Origin: Rheum nobile
Taxonomy: Eukaryota; Streptophyta; Magnoliopsida; Caryophyllales; Polygonaceae
Assembly (NCBI GenBank): GCA_027886185.1
Contig: WOAB01000563.1
Coordinates: forward strand, 5,394,001 to 5,458,000
Length of the DNA: 64,000 nucleotides
Direction of reading: 5' to 3'
Part shown: positions 21,099-31,598 of the stretch, one piece after another
Layout of the letters: each line of letters opens with the position of its first letter
Position numbering within the stretch: position 1 is the first letter of the stretch
Program-made: the position numbers and the translations under genes
The notes under the pieces: model-generated
Database searches by the model: none
What the model was told of the DNA's origin: nothing
What the model saw: only the letters and a program-made list of their open reading frames with translations

Positions 21099-21126
21099 GA
21101 TAAGTAACGTATTTTTTACCTCTACA
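20737..21126 (-). repeat. LTR (right copy, 5' LTR on the minus strand) of the LARD-like element
   Basis: It is TGTGATAGCATAAATC to TTTACCTCTACA on the plus strand, 390 bp, homologous to 3791-4162. It contains an expanded ATA microsatellite (21067-21105), which explains most of the length difference from the other LTR. Confidence 0.7.
21067..21105. repeat. (ATA)n microsatellite
   Basis: About a dozen ATA units. The matching site in the left LTR (about 4120-4135) has only three, one interrupted. Confidence 0.9.
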
Positions 21127-21480
21127 GTATACACATACAAACTGGATCAAGGCGCATGCATTTACAATTAACTAATAAGAAAGGTTTTGCTCCCTAAAGA
21201 TTGCCTGGGAGCTAGTACGTAGTAAATAAATTGGGTTGGGACCGGAATAGGATATTGAGAGATTGGTGTTCAATCACCTTCTTCCTTCACCTTTTTGATT
21301 GGGTGAATCACCAAATATCACTATTAATGTTTTTGTTAGATCTAGCTTGTTTACATGGTTTATAAAACTTGTCGACTGAATCATAAACTTACGAGCCTTA
21401 GAAATGCCATCTCATGTCAACCCATATATATGGTTTATAAAACTTATCTTTTGTATAAGATAGAATTGGGATATTTTATG
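21127..21480. other. unassigned flank between two element groups
   Basis: AT-rich, with no gene or element signature. It contains two copies of the phrase ATGGTTTATAAAACTT (near 21356 and 21430). It ends with TTATG (21476-21480), which is repeated at 46735-46739. Confidence 0.5.
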
Positions 21481-21808
21481 TGTTGCGGGGAGATGTACTT
21501 TTGAGCCCAACTGACAAGCCCAGCATATAAGCCTAACGGGGTTCCATCCAAAAACCAATTGGCAATAGTAGGAGTAACCCATCTACTTATATACTAGGCA
21601 TGGATACCCCACACTTCTGATGTGGGACTCTCAATTGACTCTCAACAATCTCCCCCATACTTGAGGGTCCCACACAGGGTCCCACAAATCACGCCCGACC
21701 CCAGCCGAACCGTCGGCTCTGATAAAAATTGTAGCGGGGAGATGTACTTTTAAGCCCAACTGTCAAGCCCAACACATAAGCCCAATGGGGTTCCATCCTA
21801 AAACCAAT
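21481..21808 (-). mobile_element. TRIM (miniature LTR retrotransposon), right LTR truncated and fused to the Sirevirus
   Basis: Left LTR 21481-21647 (TGTTGCGGGGAGATG to CTCTCAACA, 167 bp), an 82-bp interior, then the first 79 bp of a second LTR (21730-21808). On the minus strand the interior begins with a PBS (ATTTTTATCAGAGCC, a degraded initiator tRNA-Met site) and ends with PPT ATGGGGGAGAT before the 3' LTR. The second LTR stops at CCAAT, where the Sirevirus LTR starts. The rest of this LTR is not found after the Sirevirus. Confidence 0.8.
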
Positions 21809-22685
21809 TGTAGAATCGAGTGTGTTAGTACAAGGAACGGTAGAACTGTTCCTTGGGCATCGGATTATAAAGACAAAAAACAGAGAAACAATAGCAACGT
21901 TCTTTAGAGAGGAAAACGCAATCAACCAACTAGTTGACTGAGACAAACCTCTACCTCTACATTTCCCTAGTAGGATTTCAAATGTCTACTTGTGTTATTA
22001 ATCTTGGAATTACAATCAAGCAAGTCTTATCTCAACCTAGTTCACTCCTATATATCTAGACTTCTTGTGTAACGTTCCTAACAATACCTAAGACACCCAA
22101 AACCCTATCAAGTATTCTACTTACCAAAGCTTCGTACTTGCAAGTGTTTATTCTCTTCTCTTCTTTTCACCGAATTCTCAAGCTCTTGGAAATACTGTGT
22201 TCGTGTGTCAAATGAAGTTCTCAACTTCCTTTACTTATAATCTAAGATATCCTATTGATTTTCCCTAATTTCACTTAAGGAAAAATAAATAAAATAATCC
22301 TAAATAATCTTTTACAATATTTCCTAACAACAAAATATCTAACCAACTTCTTCCTTGCGGCCCAAGTTGATTCCAAAAGATTTATTTCCAAATATAGAGG
22401 ATTCAGCAAATCGCAGGGCCAACAACGCGCACGTCTCATCGTTCCTTGGCGCTGTTCCCTTCGATTTTCCTCTTCACAAACACCCGTTTTCTCTCTTGTT
22501 GACTCAAGCGCGTTGTTCCATTGTTGACTTCTTTGTTCCTTTGTAGCCTTTGTTTTGATTCCTCACTTGGTTTTCATCATTCCTTTTATTTCACTTCATT
22601 CCTGAAACTCGTAGTCACAATAAAATCATCAAGTGCATTTGAGTTTATCATCATCAAAACTAGAGGGAACATCATCATTCCAACA
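21809..22685 (-). repeat. 3' LTR of the Sirevirus
   Basis: 877 bp, the same length as 45858-46734, with scattered substitutions. On the minus strand it starts TGTTGGAATGATGATG and ends CGATTCTACA. The left junction is CCAAT-TGTAG with the truncated TRIM LTR. Confidence 0.85.
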
Positions 22686-22697
22686 ATTTCCCCCTTT
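22686..22697 (-). promoter_or_regulatory. polypurine tract of the Sirevirus
   Basis: On the minus strand AAAAAGGGGGAAAT abuts the 3' LTR. Similar tracts lie further upstream (near 22922, 23525, 23553 and 23668), as known for Sireviruses. Confidence 0.8.
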
Positions 22698-23999
22698 TTG
22701 GTGATGACAAACTCCTTAAAAATGTGCAAGTTCAAAACAATCAAGTTAAAAACAGTCAAGTAAGAAGTCAATTACATGTCGTCAAACATATTCAATGATC
22801 AAAGTATTGACAAAGTTCCTCCTCAGAAAGTACATAGAAAGTTTTACCCTCAAGTAGTCAAAATTCTCCTTAGCACTAGCATCTGTCATCAACCCTTCAT
22901 TGGATTTTCACATTTTCCACACTTTCCCCTTTTGGCATCATCAAAAGATCACAGTAAGAGCATAAAGCATGAACTAATGCACAAGTCATGACAAAGCAGT
23001 TCATTCATTAAGTAGGAAGGATTACAAAGCTAAGGAACTTAGACAAACAAAGGCAAAAGATAATGGAAAACTACACAAAAGACATAAAAACATTAAAAAG
23101 CAAGAATAGAGGGAAAGACGGGCTAGATAGTAACAGGGAACACTCAAGTCTCAGGGTCTTCAGCAGCTTCTTCATCTTTGCTTAAGAAGTGATCCAATAG
23201 AAACTTCATAGTAATGTTCAGTTGTTTAAGCTCGGCCAGAATCTGATGCTAAACTGAACCACCCTTAGACGTTCCTTCGCCAGCAGATTTCATTGCAGTG
23301 ATTGTACCCGTTCCCTTTTCTTTTTTTCTTTTTTCTTTTTACACTTTTTTTTCACTTTCTCAGCAAGGATCTGATAACGACACTTTGCACTTTTTTATTT
23401 TGTTTATCACGTCGACCGTTCCTGCACACAAAGCCATCAAATCTCATCAACTAGCCGTTTCAACGTTCACCTGCAACTTCATCAATGCCAACCACTGATT
23501 CAAATTCAACGTTCCATTCACACTGTTCCCCCTTAATTTGAGCAACGGTCTTCATTCCCCCTAAGACCAAGAGTGTTTGCGAGGCTTGTCCGAATATTTC
23601 AAAGTTGGGTTCACACAAAATATAGTATATCCAAACATATGGTAGGAACCAATACAACTCATATAATTATTCCCCGTAAAAGGCTTAACAAAGAAGAATC
23701 ATAGGGAACGTTTACCTGAATCAAGGCTAAGGTAGGCTATACAATCGATTATCATTTGGGCTTATAATGAGGGATCAAATCATCAAATCGGTCGTTTTGG
23801 GTCTCAAATAAGATGTTAGCATGCAATCAAGTAATTCAACTCAAATCAAAAGACAAAGATGCAAGATCCTTAGACTAAGCAATTCTAACACACAAAAATC
23901 ATGAAATAGCAAAATCAAGAAAATCACTAAAGTAAAATACTTCATGAGGTATGTGATCAATTTAGCCAAGCATTGAGGGAATAATGGACGTGGAATTCC
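22698..23999 (-). other. 3' noncoding region of the Sirevirus
   Basis: The 1.3 kb between the RNase H stop and the PPT has no gene. It contains the extra PPT-like tracts and a T-rich run (23318-23352). Open frames on either strand are short and unrecognised. Confidence 0.65.
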
Positions 24000-26197
24000 T
24001 CAAGTTAGAGAGATCATGCCGAGGAGCAACCGAAGATGCTCGAAAGGGCCTTTGTCTAGTGCCTTGGTGAAGATATCAGCCACTTGATTTTCAGTCCTGC
24101 AATGTTCCATTCTAATGAAACCCATGTCAACATTATCACGAAGAAAATGATGACGAATGTTAATATGCTTAATACGTGAATGATGAACTTGATTTTTCGA
24201 AATGTTAATAGCACTAGTATTATCACACATGATAGGAACGGTGCCAAGAGACATACCAAAGTCCTCTAGTTGTTGCTTTAACCACAATACCTGAGCACAA
24301 CAACTTGTTGTGGCAACATACTCAGCTTCTGCAGTGGAAAGGGCCACAGAGTTTTGCTTCTTGGAACCCCATGAGATAAGACAGGGACCAAGGAACTGTG
24401 TCGTTCCCGAGGTGCTCTTTCGATCAACTACGTGCCCATCAAAGTCAGCGTCCATGAATCCAACAAGGTTGAAGTCACAATTCCTGGGATACCATAGACA
24501 GAGATGGTTCATTCCTTTGAGGTATCGAAAGACCCGCTTCACTTCTTTCAAGTGTGAGTCTTTAGGATTGGCTTGAAATCTAGCACAAAGACAAACACTA
24601 AACATAATATCTGGCCGAATGGCCGTGAGATAGAAGAGAGAACCAATCATTCATCTATACATTATGGGATCAACTGTTATTCCATTCAAGTCTGCATCCA
24701 AGCGAGTGTTAGGAGAAATAGGAGTCACAATGGGTTTTGCGGAATCCATACCATGTTTATTTAACAACTCCTTGATGTATTTTTGTTGATGAATCTTCAT
24801 TCCTTTCTTTGTTTGTGTGACTTGTAATCCGAGAAAAAAGGACAGTTCCCCAATCATACTCATCTCAAACTCACTACTCATAAGATTTTTGAACTTCTCT
24901 ACAAGAGCAGGGTTAGTGGAACCAAATATAATATCATCAGCATAAACTTGTACAACCAGAATCTTACCATCTTGTTCCAGAAGGAATAGAGTCTTGTCAA
25001 TTGTTCTTCGCCGGTATCCGTTGGAGAGAAGGAATTGTGCAAGTCTATCATACCAAGCACGGGGAGCTTGCTTAAGTCCATACAAGGCCTTATCCAAAGC
25101 ATACACATGAGAGGGAAAGTTGACATCTCAAAAACCTGGGGGTTGCTTCACATATACTTCTTCTTGAAGATATCCATTCAAGAATGTTGTCTTGACGTCC
25201 ATTTGATATAATGTGAATCCCTTGTGTGCAGCATAGGCAATGAGAAGACGACTAGCTTCAATGCGAGCCACTGGAGCATAAGTCTCAACATACTCTATCC
25301 CCTCTTGTTGATTGTACCCTTGAGCAACCAACCTTGCCTTGTTCCTTGTGACCACACCTGAGTCACCCAGCTTGTTCCTAAACACCCAGCGAGTGCCAAT
25401 GGCATGCTTGTTGCGAAGCAAAGGAACAAGACGCCAGACTTTGTTCCTTTTAAACTGATGTAACTCTTCTTGCATAGCTACGATCCAGTCAGGTTCCTTC
25501 AATGCTTCCTGGATAGCCTTGGGTTCTACAAGAGAAATAAAAGCATGGAAAGCACATAACATATTAAGTTTGGAGCGCAAACCTCTTTCACCAAAGGGAG
25601 TGATGAGGTTATCAGTGGGGTAAGCCTTTTGGATTCGAACACTCTTTGACACGGGAACGGATGGATCGTCATGTTGTGTATTGGAGTCGTCGATTGAAGA
25701 TGAAGGCAGTGATGCATCTTCGATTGGGGCTATTCCTTCAGCTTTACTCAGGGAATCATCAATGTTAACACCACTAGAAGTTTCGGAGGGAACAGTGGTA
25801 ACAACTTCAGTGTTGTTGGGAGCGTCAATTGTTATTGAATCATCAGTAGATGTGGAAGGAACATCATCACCTTGAGCAGAGCTGCTGGGATCATCATTGT
25901 TGGAGGAGGAATCATCGGGACTAGACGAATCTTGAGGAGACTGATGGTGACTACCAGCATTAGCACCATTGTTCCCACCACCTTTACCACCGTGAAGAGA
26001 AAAATCACCTCATTCATCGTCAGAGTCCTCTCTTTGCATTCTTGGGTAACTATCCATAGGGAACGTTATCTCCAACTCGCCAGTCCCACCTTTGGTGGTT
26101 TCATCAAAGACAATGTGGATGCTTTCCTCAATTTTGCGAGTGCTTTTGTTGTAGACTCAGTAAGCCTTGCTTGCTTTTGCATATCCCAAAAAGATTC
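24000..26197 (-). pseudogene. Sirevirus pol, C-terminal half: reverse transcriptase and RNase H
   Basis: Reading down from 26197, it begins with the end of the integrase-RT linker (FLGYAKASKAY, then a Ser/Asp-rich spacer). RT follows: a TRWVFRNKL segment, QMDVKTTFLNG, ALYGLKQAPRAWY, the YADD catalytic motif (about 24930-24950), and FFLGLQVTQ. RNase H has GFMDADFDG, TAEAEYVA and MCDNTSAI. The same frame is cut by TGA at 25128 and at 24651, and by a stop near 26180. The first half of pol is 16.4 kb away, beyond the Athila-type insertion. Confidence 0.9.
26193..26197. repeat. target site duplication GATTC of the Athila-type element (left)
   Basis: GATTC directly precedes TGACGTGCTG and recurs at 42584-42588 directly after the other LTR. 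Joining the two flanks restores the Sirevirus reading across the insertion point. Confidence 0.9.
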
Positions 26198-27511
26198 TGA
26201 CGTGCTGTCGTTCGTAGCTGTCAAATATAAAACCTCACAAATAAACTAGTATAGTCAATAAGTAAGGGTCGATCCCACAGGGAAGGAGCGAAACTAATGG
26301 TGGTTGCATGCAAGTCACTAAAAGGGGGGGTTTGTAAGTTGGTTGGTCATAATCAAATCAAACACACCAAAGTAGATGAATGAAATATCAAAGAGAGAAA
26401 ACACTTAGCCAAGTAATGTCCACATAAGTCATCCAACGGTTGTTCCTTGATTATGTCATATCTTCCTATTCGGTTATTCATGTCCTTATCTTGGGTAGAT
26501 TCAAAGATCAACCAAACCTAAGAACCCTTACCAATGAATAACCCTAGCACCACTAGTGATTCAATCCAAAGGCAGCAATGCATATAAGAATTAATCAGGA
26601 TACACATAACACCTCAACCAGAAGAATTCAACATGTAATCAATTCTCTACATAGATAAATTCCACAGTGGCAGATATAATCTATGCTCGCTACTCGAACT
26701 AGAGTGTTAGACCAACAGTTCCCTAGTATTAGCAATATGAATGAAAGCAATAAACCTAGGTGATCAATCTAGATAAACCAACAAACATCCAAATAAGAAT
26801 TTGCGCAAGAGAAAAGATATAACTCAATAGGATAAGATAGATAGGAACAAAACCTCACAACCAGATGAATAAACTTATGCTTCCATTACCGGACTAAGCA
26901 AAAGAGGCTTAGCTCCTCATAAACATGATGAACTTCAAAAGTATGAAAAGTGGCAACGATGAAATGAAACTCTAGAATGGCGAACTCTCAACCTAATGCT
27001 AAAGAGAGTATATATAGGACTTCTAACAAATGACCTAGCCCAATAAGAAAAGAAACGGAATAAAATGAGAAAATAAGAAAAGAAAACAGAAAAGATAGAT
27101 TCGGGAAAAGTCTGAACTTCCTGCGCTGATGACCCGCGATCGCGGCCCATGGATCGCGATCGCGGCCCCTTGTGGCTCCGCGCTCTTCACACTTCTCCGC
27201 GCCTGCAGATAATTCTCGACTTGCCCCGAGGGACCGCGATCGCGGCACCCTTGCCCGCGGTCGCGGTTAATGCTCGGCCTTTACTCCTTGGCTTCGCCTC
27301 CTAACCTCTCCTCTTCACTTCCTTGGCGTCTTCTCTTGGTGGCTTCCTTCCTCAGTGTCTCCTATGATATCCAAGATAGCTCAAACACTTCCAAAAACAC
27401 CAAACTTTTCCCCCAAACGCCATACACATGAATGTGTCTAAATCTACCCGAATGGCACCAATAAAACCCTCTAATAACTTTTAGTTAAGCCCTACAAAAT
27501 AGTGCTTATCA
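26198..27511 (-). repeat. 3' LTR of the Athila-type element
   Basis: Plus-strand ends are TGACGTGCTGTCG and TGCTTATCA, 1314 bp. TATA-like CCTATATATAC on minus at about 27008-27018. Dyads at 27134-27260. It matches 41269-42583 closely and, more loosely, 1571-2904. Confidence 0.9.
27134..27260. repeat. GC dyads in the Athila-type 3' LTR
   Basis: Perfect CCGCGATCGCGG at 27134-27145 and 27234-27245, a TCGCGATCGCGG form near 27154, and CCGCGGTCGCGG near 27256. Confidence 0.85.
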
Positions 27512-27525
27512 AACTCCCCCATGCT
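27512..27525 (-). promoter_or_regulatory. polypurine tract of the Athila-type element
   Basis: On the minus strand AGCATGGGGGAGTT directly precedes the 3' LTR, as in the plus-strand copy at 1557-1570. Confidence 0.85.
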
Positions 27526-28056
27526 TAGACCTTTGCTCGTCCTCGAGTAAACTAATAAAGAGTCTACTCCTCCAATGCAGCACCCAAGGTCTCGGGAAGC
27601 ATGTCCTCCAACTAAGAGTCACCTAACCCATGCCAAGCTCCTGGAACCAATCTCATTCACAACACATCCACAACTCAACCAGCTTAAAGGGCAAGCAGAG
27701 TACTTCCCCCAAGCTTAACCCGGACATCCAATGGTATGAGTAACCTCTAATCCCAGCCTCCATCTATGACTCCTTATGCCTCCCAGAGTGACCTACCCGA
27801 CAATCCTTCTTCGACTCCTCTTCTTATGCCGCCCCGTCGGTAAAATGAGATCCTAGAAAACTCTCCTCTTCTTTTCACTCATTTTGCCTAGGAGCCCTTT
27901 CGGGTTTTCATCCTAGCCACTCTTTTTTTTTTCATAGTTGTGCTCACATAAGCTTACGTCACTCAGACACCTTCTTACCCCAGCCTAGCGCTGGTCCGGG
28001 CCACCTGCTTTTTACCCAAGCCGCCCTTTCGGGTTTTCGACTTGTCCCAGGATTTT

Positions 28057-28091
<35 letters not shown>

Positions 28092-28259
28092 ATTTTATTT
28101 TTCTTTTGAAATTGAAAATGCTGAAATTCAAAGTACAATGCTGGAAGAGAAATATGTACAAGATAGGTAGTGAATACTTCTACTCCCCCATGCTTAAATC
28201 ATGCATTGTCCTCAATGTATGAAGGACAAATAAAAAGATAAGGGGAAAAATAGAAGTAC
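27526..28259 (-). other. 3' noncoding region of the Athila-type element
   Basis: It matches 840-1556 of the plus-strand copy. It has two GAAAACCCGAAAGGG-type phrases and a TTTTTATTTTT-rich run (28056-28105). No gene. Confidence 0.7.
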
Positions 28260-29401
28260 TCACTGGGGTGGAGGCCAATATCCATAGGCGTTGAAGAAAG
28301 CCTCAGCTCTCCTCTGCAGATGAACCACCTGGTCCTCAACGGTAGTGAGGTGGTTGTCCAGGCGGTTGGCGTGGTAGGCAAGGTTGACCTCCATGTTGCG
28401 CTGCCACTTAGCGCTCCGCCTCTCGTGCTCCTCCAGGCGGGTGGAGATTTGGTGCTCCCACTCAGCGCTTCTCCTCTCATGCTCCTCTAGCCTTTGGGAG
28501 ATGCCGCGTTCCCACTCAGCGCTTCTCCGTATCTGCTCATCCTGCCTCAGCTGCAGGTTCGTCATTTTGTCCAGGAGCTGGTCCCAGGGAGCCCCTCCAA
28601 AAGCACTACCAGATCCAGATGTCTGGTGAGTGTAGTCAGGATATACAAGAGGGCCCCTGGAACCCGGCGGTGATGGCACATCTCTCTCCATGTCCTCCGC
28701 CGCAGTCTCTTCCTCGTCGTCGTCGTCGTCCCCTTCCTCATCGGACGACGATCCCTGTTCCCCGTCGGCATAAAGGTAGAAATCCCTCGCCCAAGGCCCA
28801 AAAGGCATCGGACGAGGCAACCTCGTGCGGTGTATGTTGCCGTCCAGGGAGAGCCAGGTGTACTCTCCATCACGGGCCTCCAGCAGATGGGACCTCCGCA
28901 TGAGCCTGATATTGTATGTGTAGCTCTCATCGGGGAATTCCCAATGGTCCGCGAGGATCTCGTACTGTCGGGCGATAAGCGTCACCATGCCTCCCATGGA
29001 GATCTTGCCGCCCTTCTTCTCTCTCAGTCGTAGGCAGCTGGAGAGAAATAGCTCGACCCAGTCGGGGATGGTGTGGCTCTCTGGTGTCAAACACCAGAGC
29101 ACTGTAAGGTCCTGCCTAGAGACCTTGTTCACCTCCCCCTGTCCCAGGAAGGTCATGGCTAGCACCTTGTGCGCCAGCCTCAAACAGGGGTGCGTCAGCT
29201 TGTAGTTGTACTCGTCGGCGCTGGGGTTGATCACATCCCGGGTCGCATCATGCCAGAAGAACTCTAGCAAGGTGCCTACAGCTTCCCAATCCTCGGTGGG
29301 CTCCTCAGTAACGCCAAAAAGGTCTCGCAGACCTTGGTAGGACCTCCTTCTTTGCCGCCCTAACAGGTTGAACGTGATCCCGTCGTCGTGGCATTCTAGC
29401 G
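28260..29401 (-). CDS. Athila ORF1-like protein, C-terminal part
   Basis: The frame runs from the CRM-like insertion point (29401) to 28260 and is open; its second exon-like half starts with a segment after LECHDDGITF and continues with FFWHDATRDVINP, YNYKLTHPCLRLAHKVLAMTF, GMVTLIARQYEIL. It then has an acidic stretch (EEGDDDDDEEE) and a coiled coil with three repeats of about 19 residues (RSAEWE, LEEHERRS). This matches the plant Athila ORF1 family, found in the 3' position of Athila elements; its function is unknown. The N-terminal part lies at 37623-37850. Confidence 0.75.
29397..29401. repeat. target site duplication TAGCG of the CRM-like element (left)
   Basis: TAGCG directly before the LTR; CAGCG at 37623-37627 directly after the other LTR (one transition). 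Joining the flanks restores the ORF1 reading. Confidence 0.8.
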
Positions 29402-30314
29402 TGATACGCCCCTATCTCCGAGGAGTGTCACACGTGCCGAGTAGGCGAGGACCTTGTCTTGTATTGGGTCGCTGGACGTCGTGCTTCAAAGGCTTGCCGT
29501 GGAATCCTTGGCTTCGGCCTTGATGTCTTGCACGAATGACTTTCGGGGCAATGGATGAGGGAGTATCGCGGACAAGAGTGAACGCGATGACTCTAGCGTG
29601 ATGGTGATGATGATGAATGCGGAAGTGATGGATTGAGCGAGGCGGGGAGTGTCGTAGCGTCGGCTGCGGATGGACTCGAGGGTAGATGGTTCGAAAGAGA
29701 TCGAACTAAGCCAAAGTGATGGATAAAAGGATATGATCGGCGGTGAGTCCGATCTAGGGGGTTTTGCCATAGCGTCGGCGCGGGTGAAAGGGGAGGAGAA
29801 GGAGATAGTTCCGGTGACGCAAACCCTAAACAGGAGGCATTGGCTCTCAACAACGTTTTAGGATTGATAATCTGCGTAACCAGGTTACAAAGGCTGAGAG
29901 CGCCTTAAATAGACAATCGGTACTAGATGGGCCGAGAACCCTAATGGACTAGCCCACAATGCAATTGTGGGCACACGTCCAGAAATAGTAACTTGCTAAT
30001 GATAGAAACTACTAAAAGAGGAAAGTGCTAAAGATGTCTTAATTAACAAAAGAACGCGGTCTTCGAATAACAAAAGAACGCGCTGGACTTATCCTTGTAG
30101 CGGTGGGTCTTGAAGAACGCGGTCTTCGATGGTGAGGAGAAGGCTTAAGGCAGGCGCTGACTCTACGGCGCCTTGGCTTGCTACGAGGCGAGTGACAAGG
30201 GATTGGGTGGCCTTGTAGATGGCCTTGGCACGAGCCCTTGTCACAGGCCCCTCACTTCGAACGGACATCGCCTCTTCCTCCTCGGTGGCCGTCATCGTTG
30301 GTAGGGTCGCATCA
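29402..30314 (-). repeat. 3' LTR of the CRM-like element
   Basis: 913 bp, TGATACGCCCC to TCGCATCA on plus. It contains the C-terminal coding end of integrase (30089-30314) and a TATTTAAGG-like promoter word on minus (about 29903-29911). It is nearly identical to 36701-37622. Confidence 0.9.
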
Positions 30315-31520
30315 CCCTCCCCCACTTGGGGGTGAAGCGTCCCCGCTTCACTGTCGTCGAACTCTGGAGCCACGTAGGGAGATAGGTCAGCTACGTTGAA
30401 TGTCGCGTGGACTCCAAAATCTGGTCGTAGCTCCAACTCATAGGTGTTCGCACCGATTGCTTTGACAACCTTGAAGGGGCCATCTCCACGCGGCGACAAC
30501 TTGTGCTTGCGTAAATCAGGGAACCTTTCCTTGCGTAAGTGCACCCAGACCATGTCTCTTGGGGCATAGATGACCTTGCGCCGTCCCTTGTTATGCTACG
30601 CCTCGTATTGCGCAATGCGTCGCTCCAACTGCTCACGCGTTCGGCGATGGAGCTCTTGTATTTGGCTTGCGCGGTTCGTGGCGGTGACATTCTCTCCATC
30701 GCGCAGCGGCCGGGGCAACATATCCAATGGTGTCAACGGGTTCCTCCCATACACAACCTCAAATGGAGTGAGGCGTGTTGCACTGTGCTTGGACCTGTTG
30801 TAAGCAAACTCAACAAAAGGAAGTAAGTCCTCCCAACGCCTGGGATTGGCCTTGAGCATGGTGCGTAGGAGGGCTCCAAGGGTCCTATTGGTGACCTCAG
30901 TCTGGCCATCGGTCTGGGGGTGATAAGATGTGGAAAATAGAAGCTTTGTCCCAAGCTTCCCCCAAAGTGTCCTCCAAAAGTTCCCAACAAACTTGGAGTC
31001 TCTATCACTCATAATAGTCCTAGGCACGCCATGTAATCGAACCACAAACTCAAAGAAAAGCTCGGCTCTCTCACTAGAACTATGTGTGGTCCTACAGGGT
31101 ATAAAGTGGGCCATCTTGGAAAACCTATCCACAACCACAAATATAGAGTCACGGCCTTTCCTAGACTTAGGCAAACCTGTAATAAAATCCATGGACAAGT
31201 CTTCCCAAGGTCCATAAGGGATTGGTAAGGGTGTGTATAAACCTTGAGGACTCGATCTAGCCTTCCCCCTCTGACAACTCACACAACCCTCACAATATCG
31301 CCTAACATGTTGAGCCATGTATGGCCAAAAGAAGTGCTCTCTTAAAGCGGCCAATGTCCTAGCAATCCCAAAGTGGCCTCGGCCATCATGTGCCTCTTGA
31401 ATGAGGAGGTGCCTAATGGAAGAACTAGGGATACACAACCTCCCTGCCTTGTACAAATACCCCTCATCCACAAAATAAGAAAAACTCACGACTCTCTAGG
31501 CATCTCTCATAGATAGGCTT
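30089..31520 (-). pseudogene. integrase of the CRM-like element, extending into the LTR
   Basis: The zinc region (H-H-C-C: EAHDGRGHFG to CEGCVSCQ) is followed by the catalytic core: Asp in MDFITGLPK, Asp in MSDRDSKFVG, Glu in DGQTEVTNR, and the GPWEDLSMDF lead-in. TAG at 30596-30598 (probably from CAG) separates the core from the C-terminal part (DMVWVHLRKERFPDL, FNVADLSPYV). That part continues to 30089, inside the LTR, and contains GPVTRARAKAI. No classical chromodomain was seen; CRM elements have a different CR motif there. Its frame differs from the RT frame. Confidence 0.85.
30315..30328 (-). promoter_or_regulatory. polypurine tract of the CRM-like element, inside the integrase frame
   Basis: On the minus strand AAGTGGGGGAGGG abuts the LTR. 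It is also translated as part of the integrase C-terminus, so it serves two roles. Confidence 0.8.
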
Positions 31521-31598
31521 GAAGAAAACATCACTCAAATACAAGTCTTTAATCAAAGAAAAGCCAAGTACTTTAGTTTGCAAATGAGTGAGAAGAGA

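Larger units (their letters stand above)
3791..21126 (-). mobile_element. low-coding (LARD-like) gypsy-type LTR element, interrupted by the Tekay element
   Basis: Two homologous 0.37-0.39 kb LTRs bound the stretch. The right one has a PBS on its interior side matching the tRNA-Asp type used by Athila/Tat elements (TGGCGCC then GGGGACG). The left one has a PPT-like tract. Without the Tekay insertion (4460-15836) the interior is about 5.2 kb and has no gag or pol, only repeats, a MITE and LINE debris. Interior 17043-17908 is copied outside the left LTR (2905-3783). So this may instead be a tandem LTR-interior-LTR-interior array made by recombination, with the second interior partly deleted. Confidence 0.5.

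Noticed and set aside
21804..21808. CCAAT as the Sirevirus target duplication
   Set aside because: The right flank is TTATG; CCAAT belongs to the TRIM LTR.
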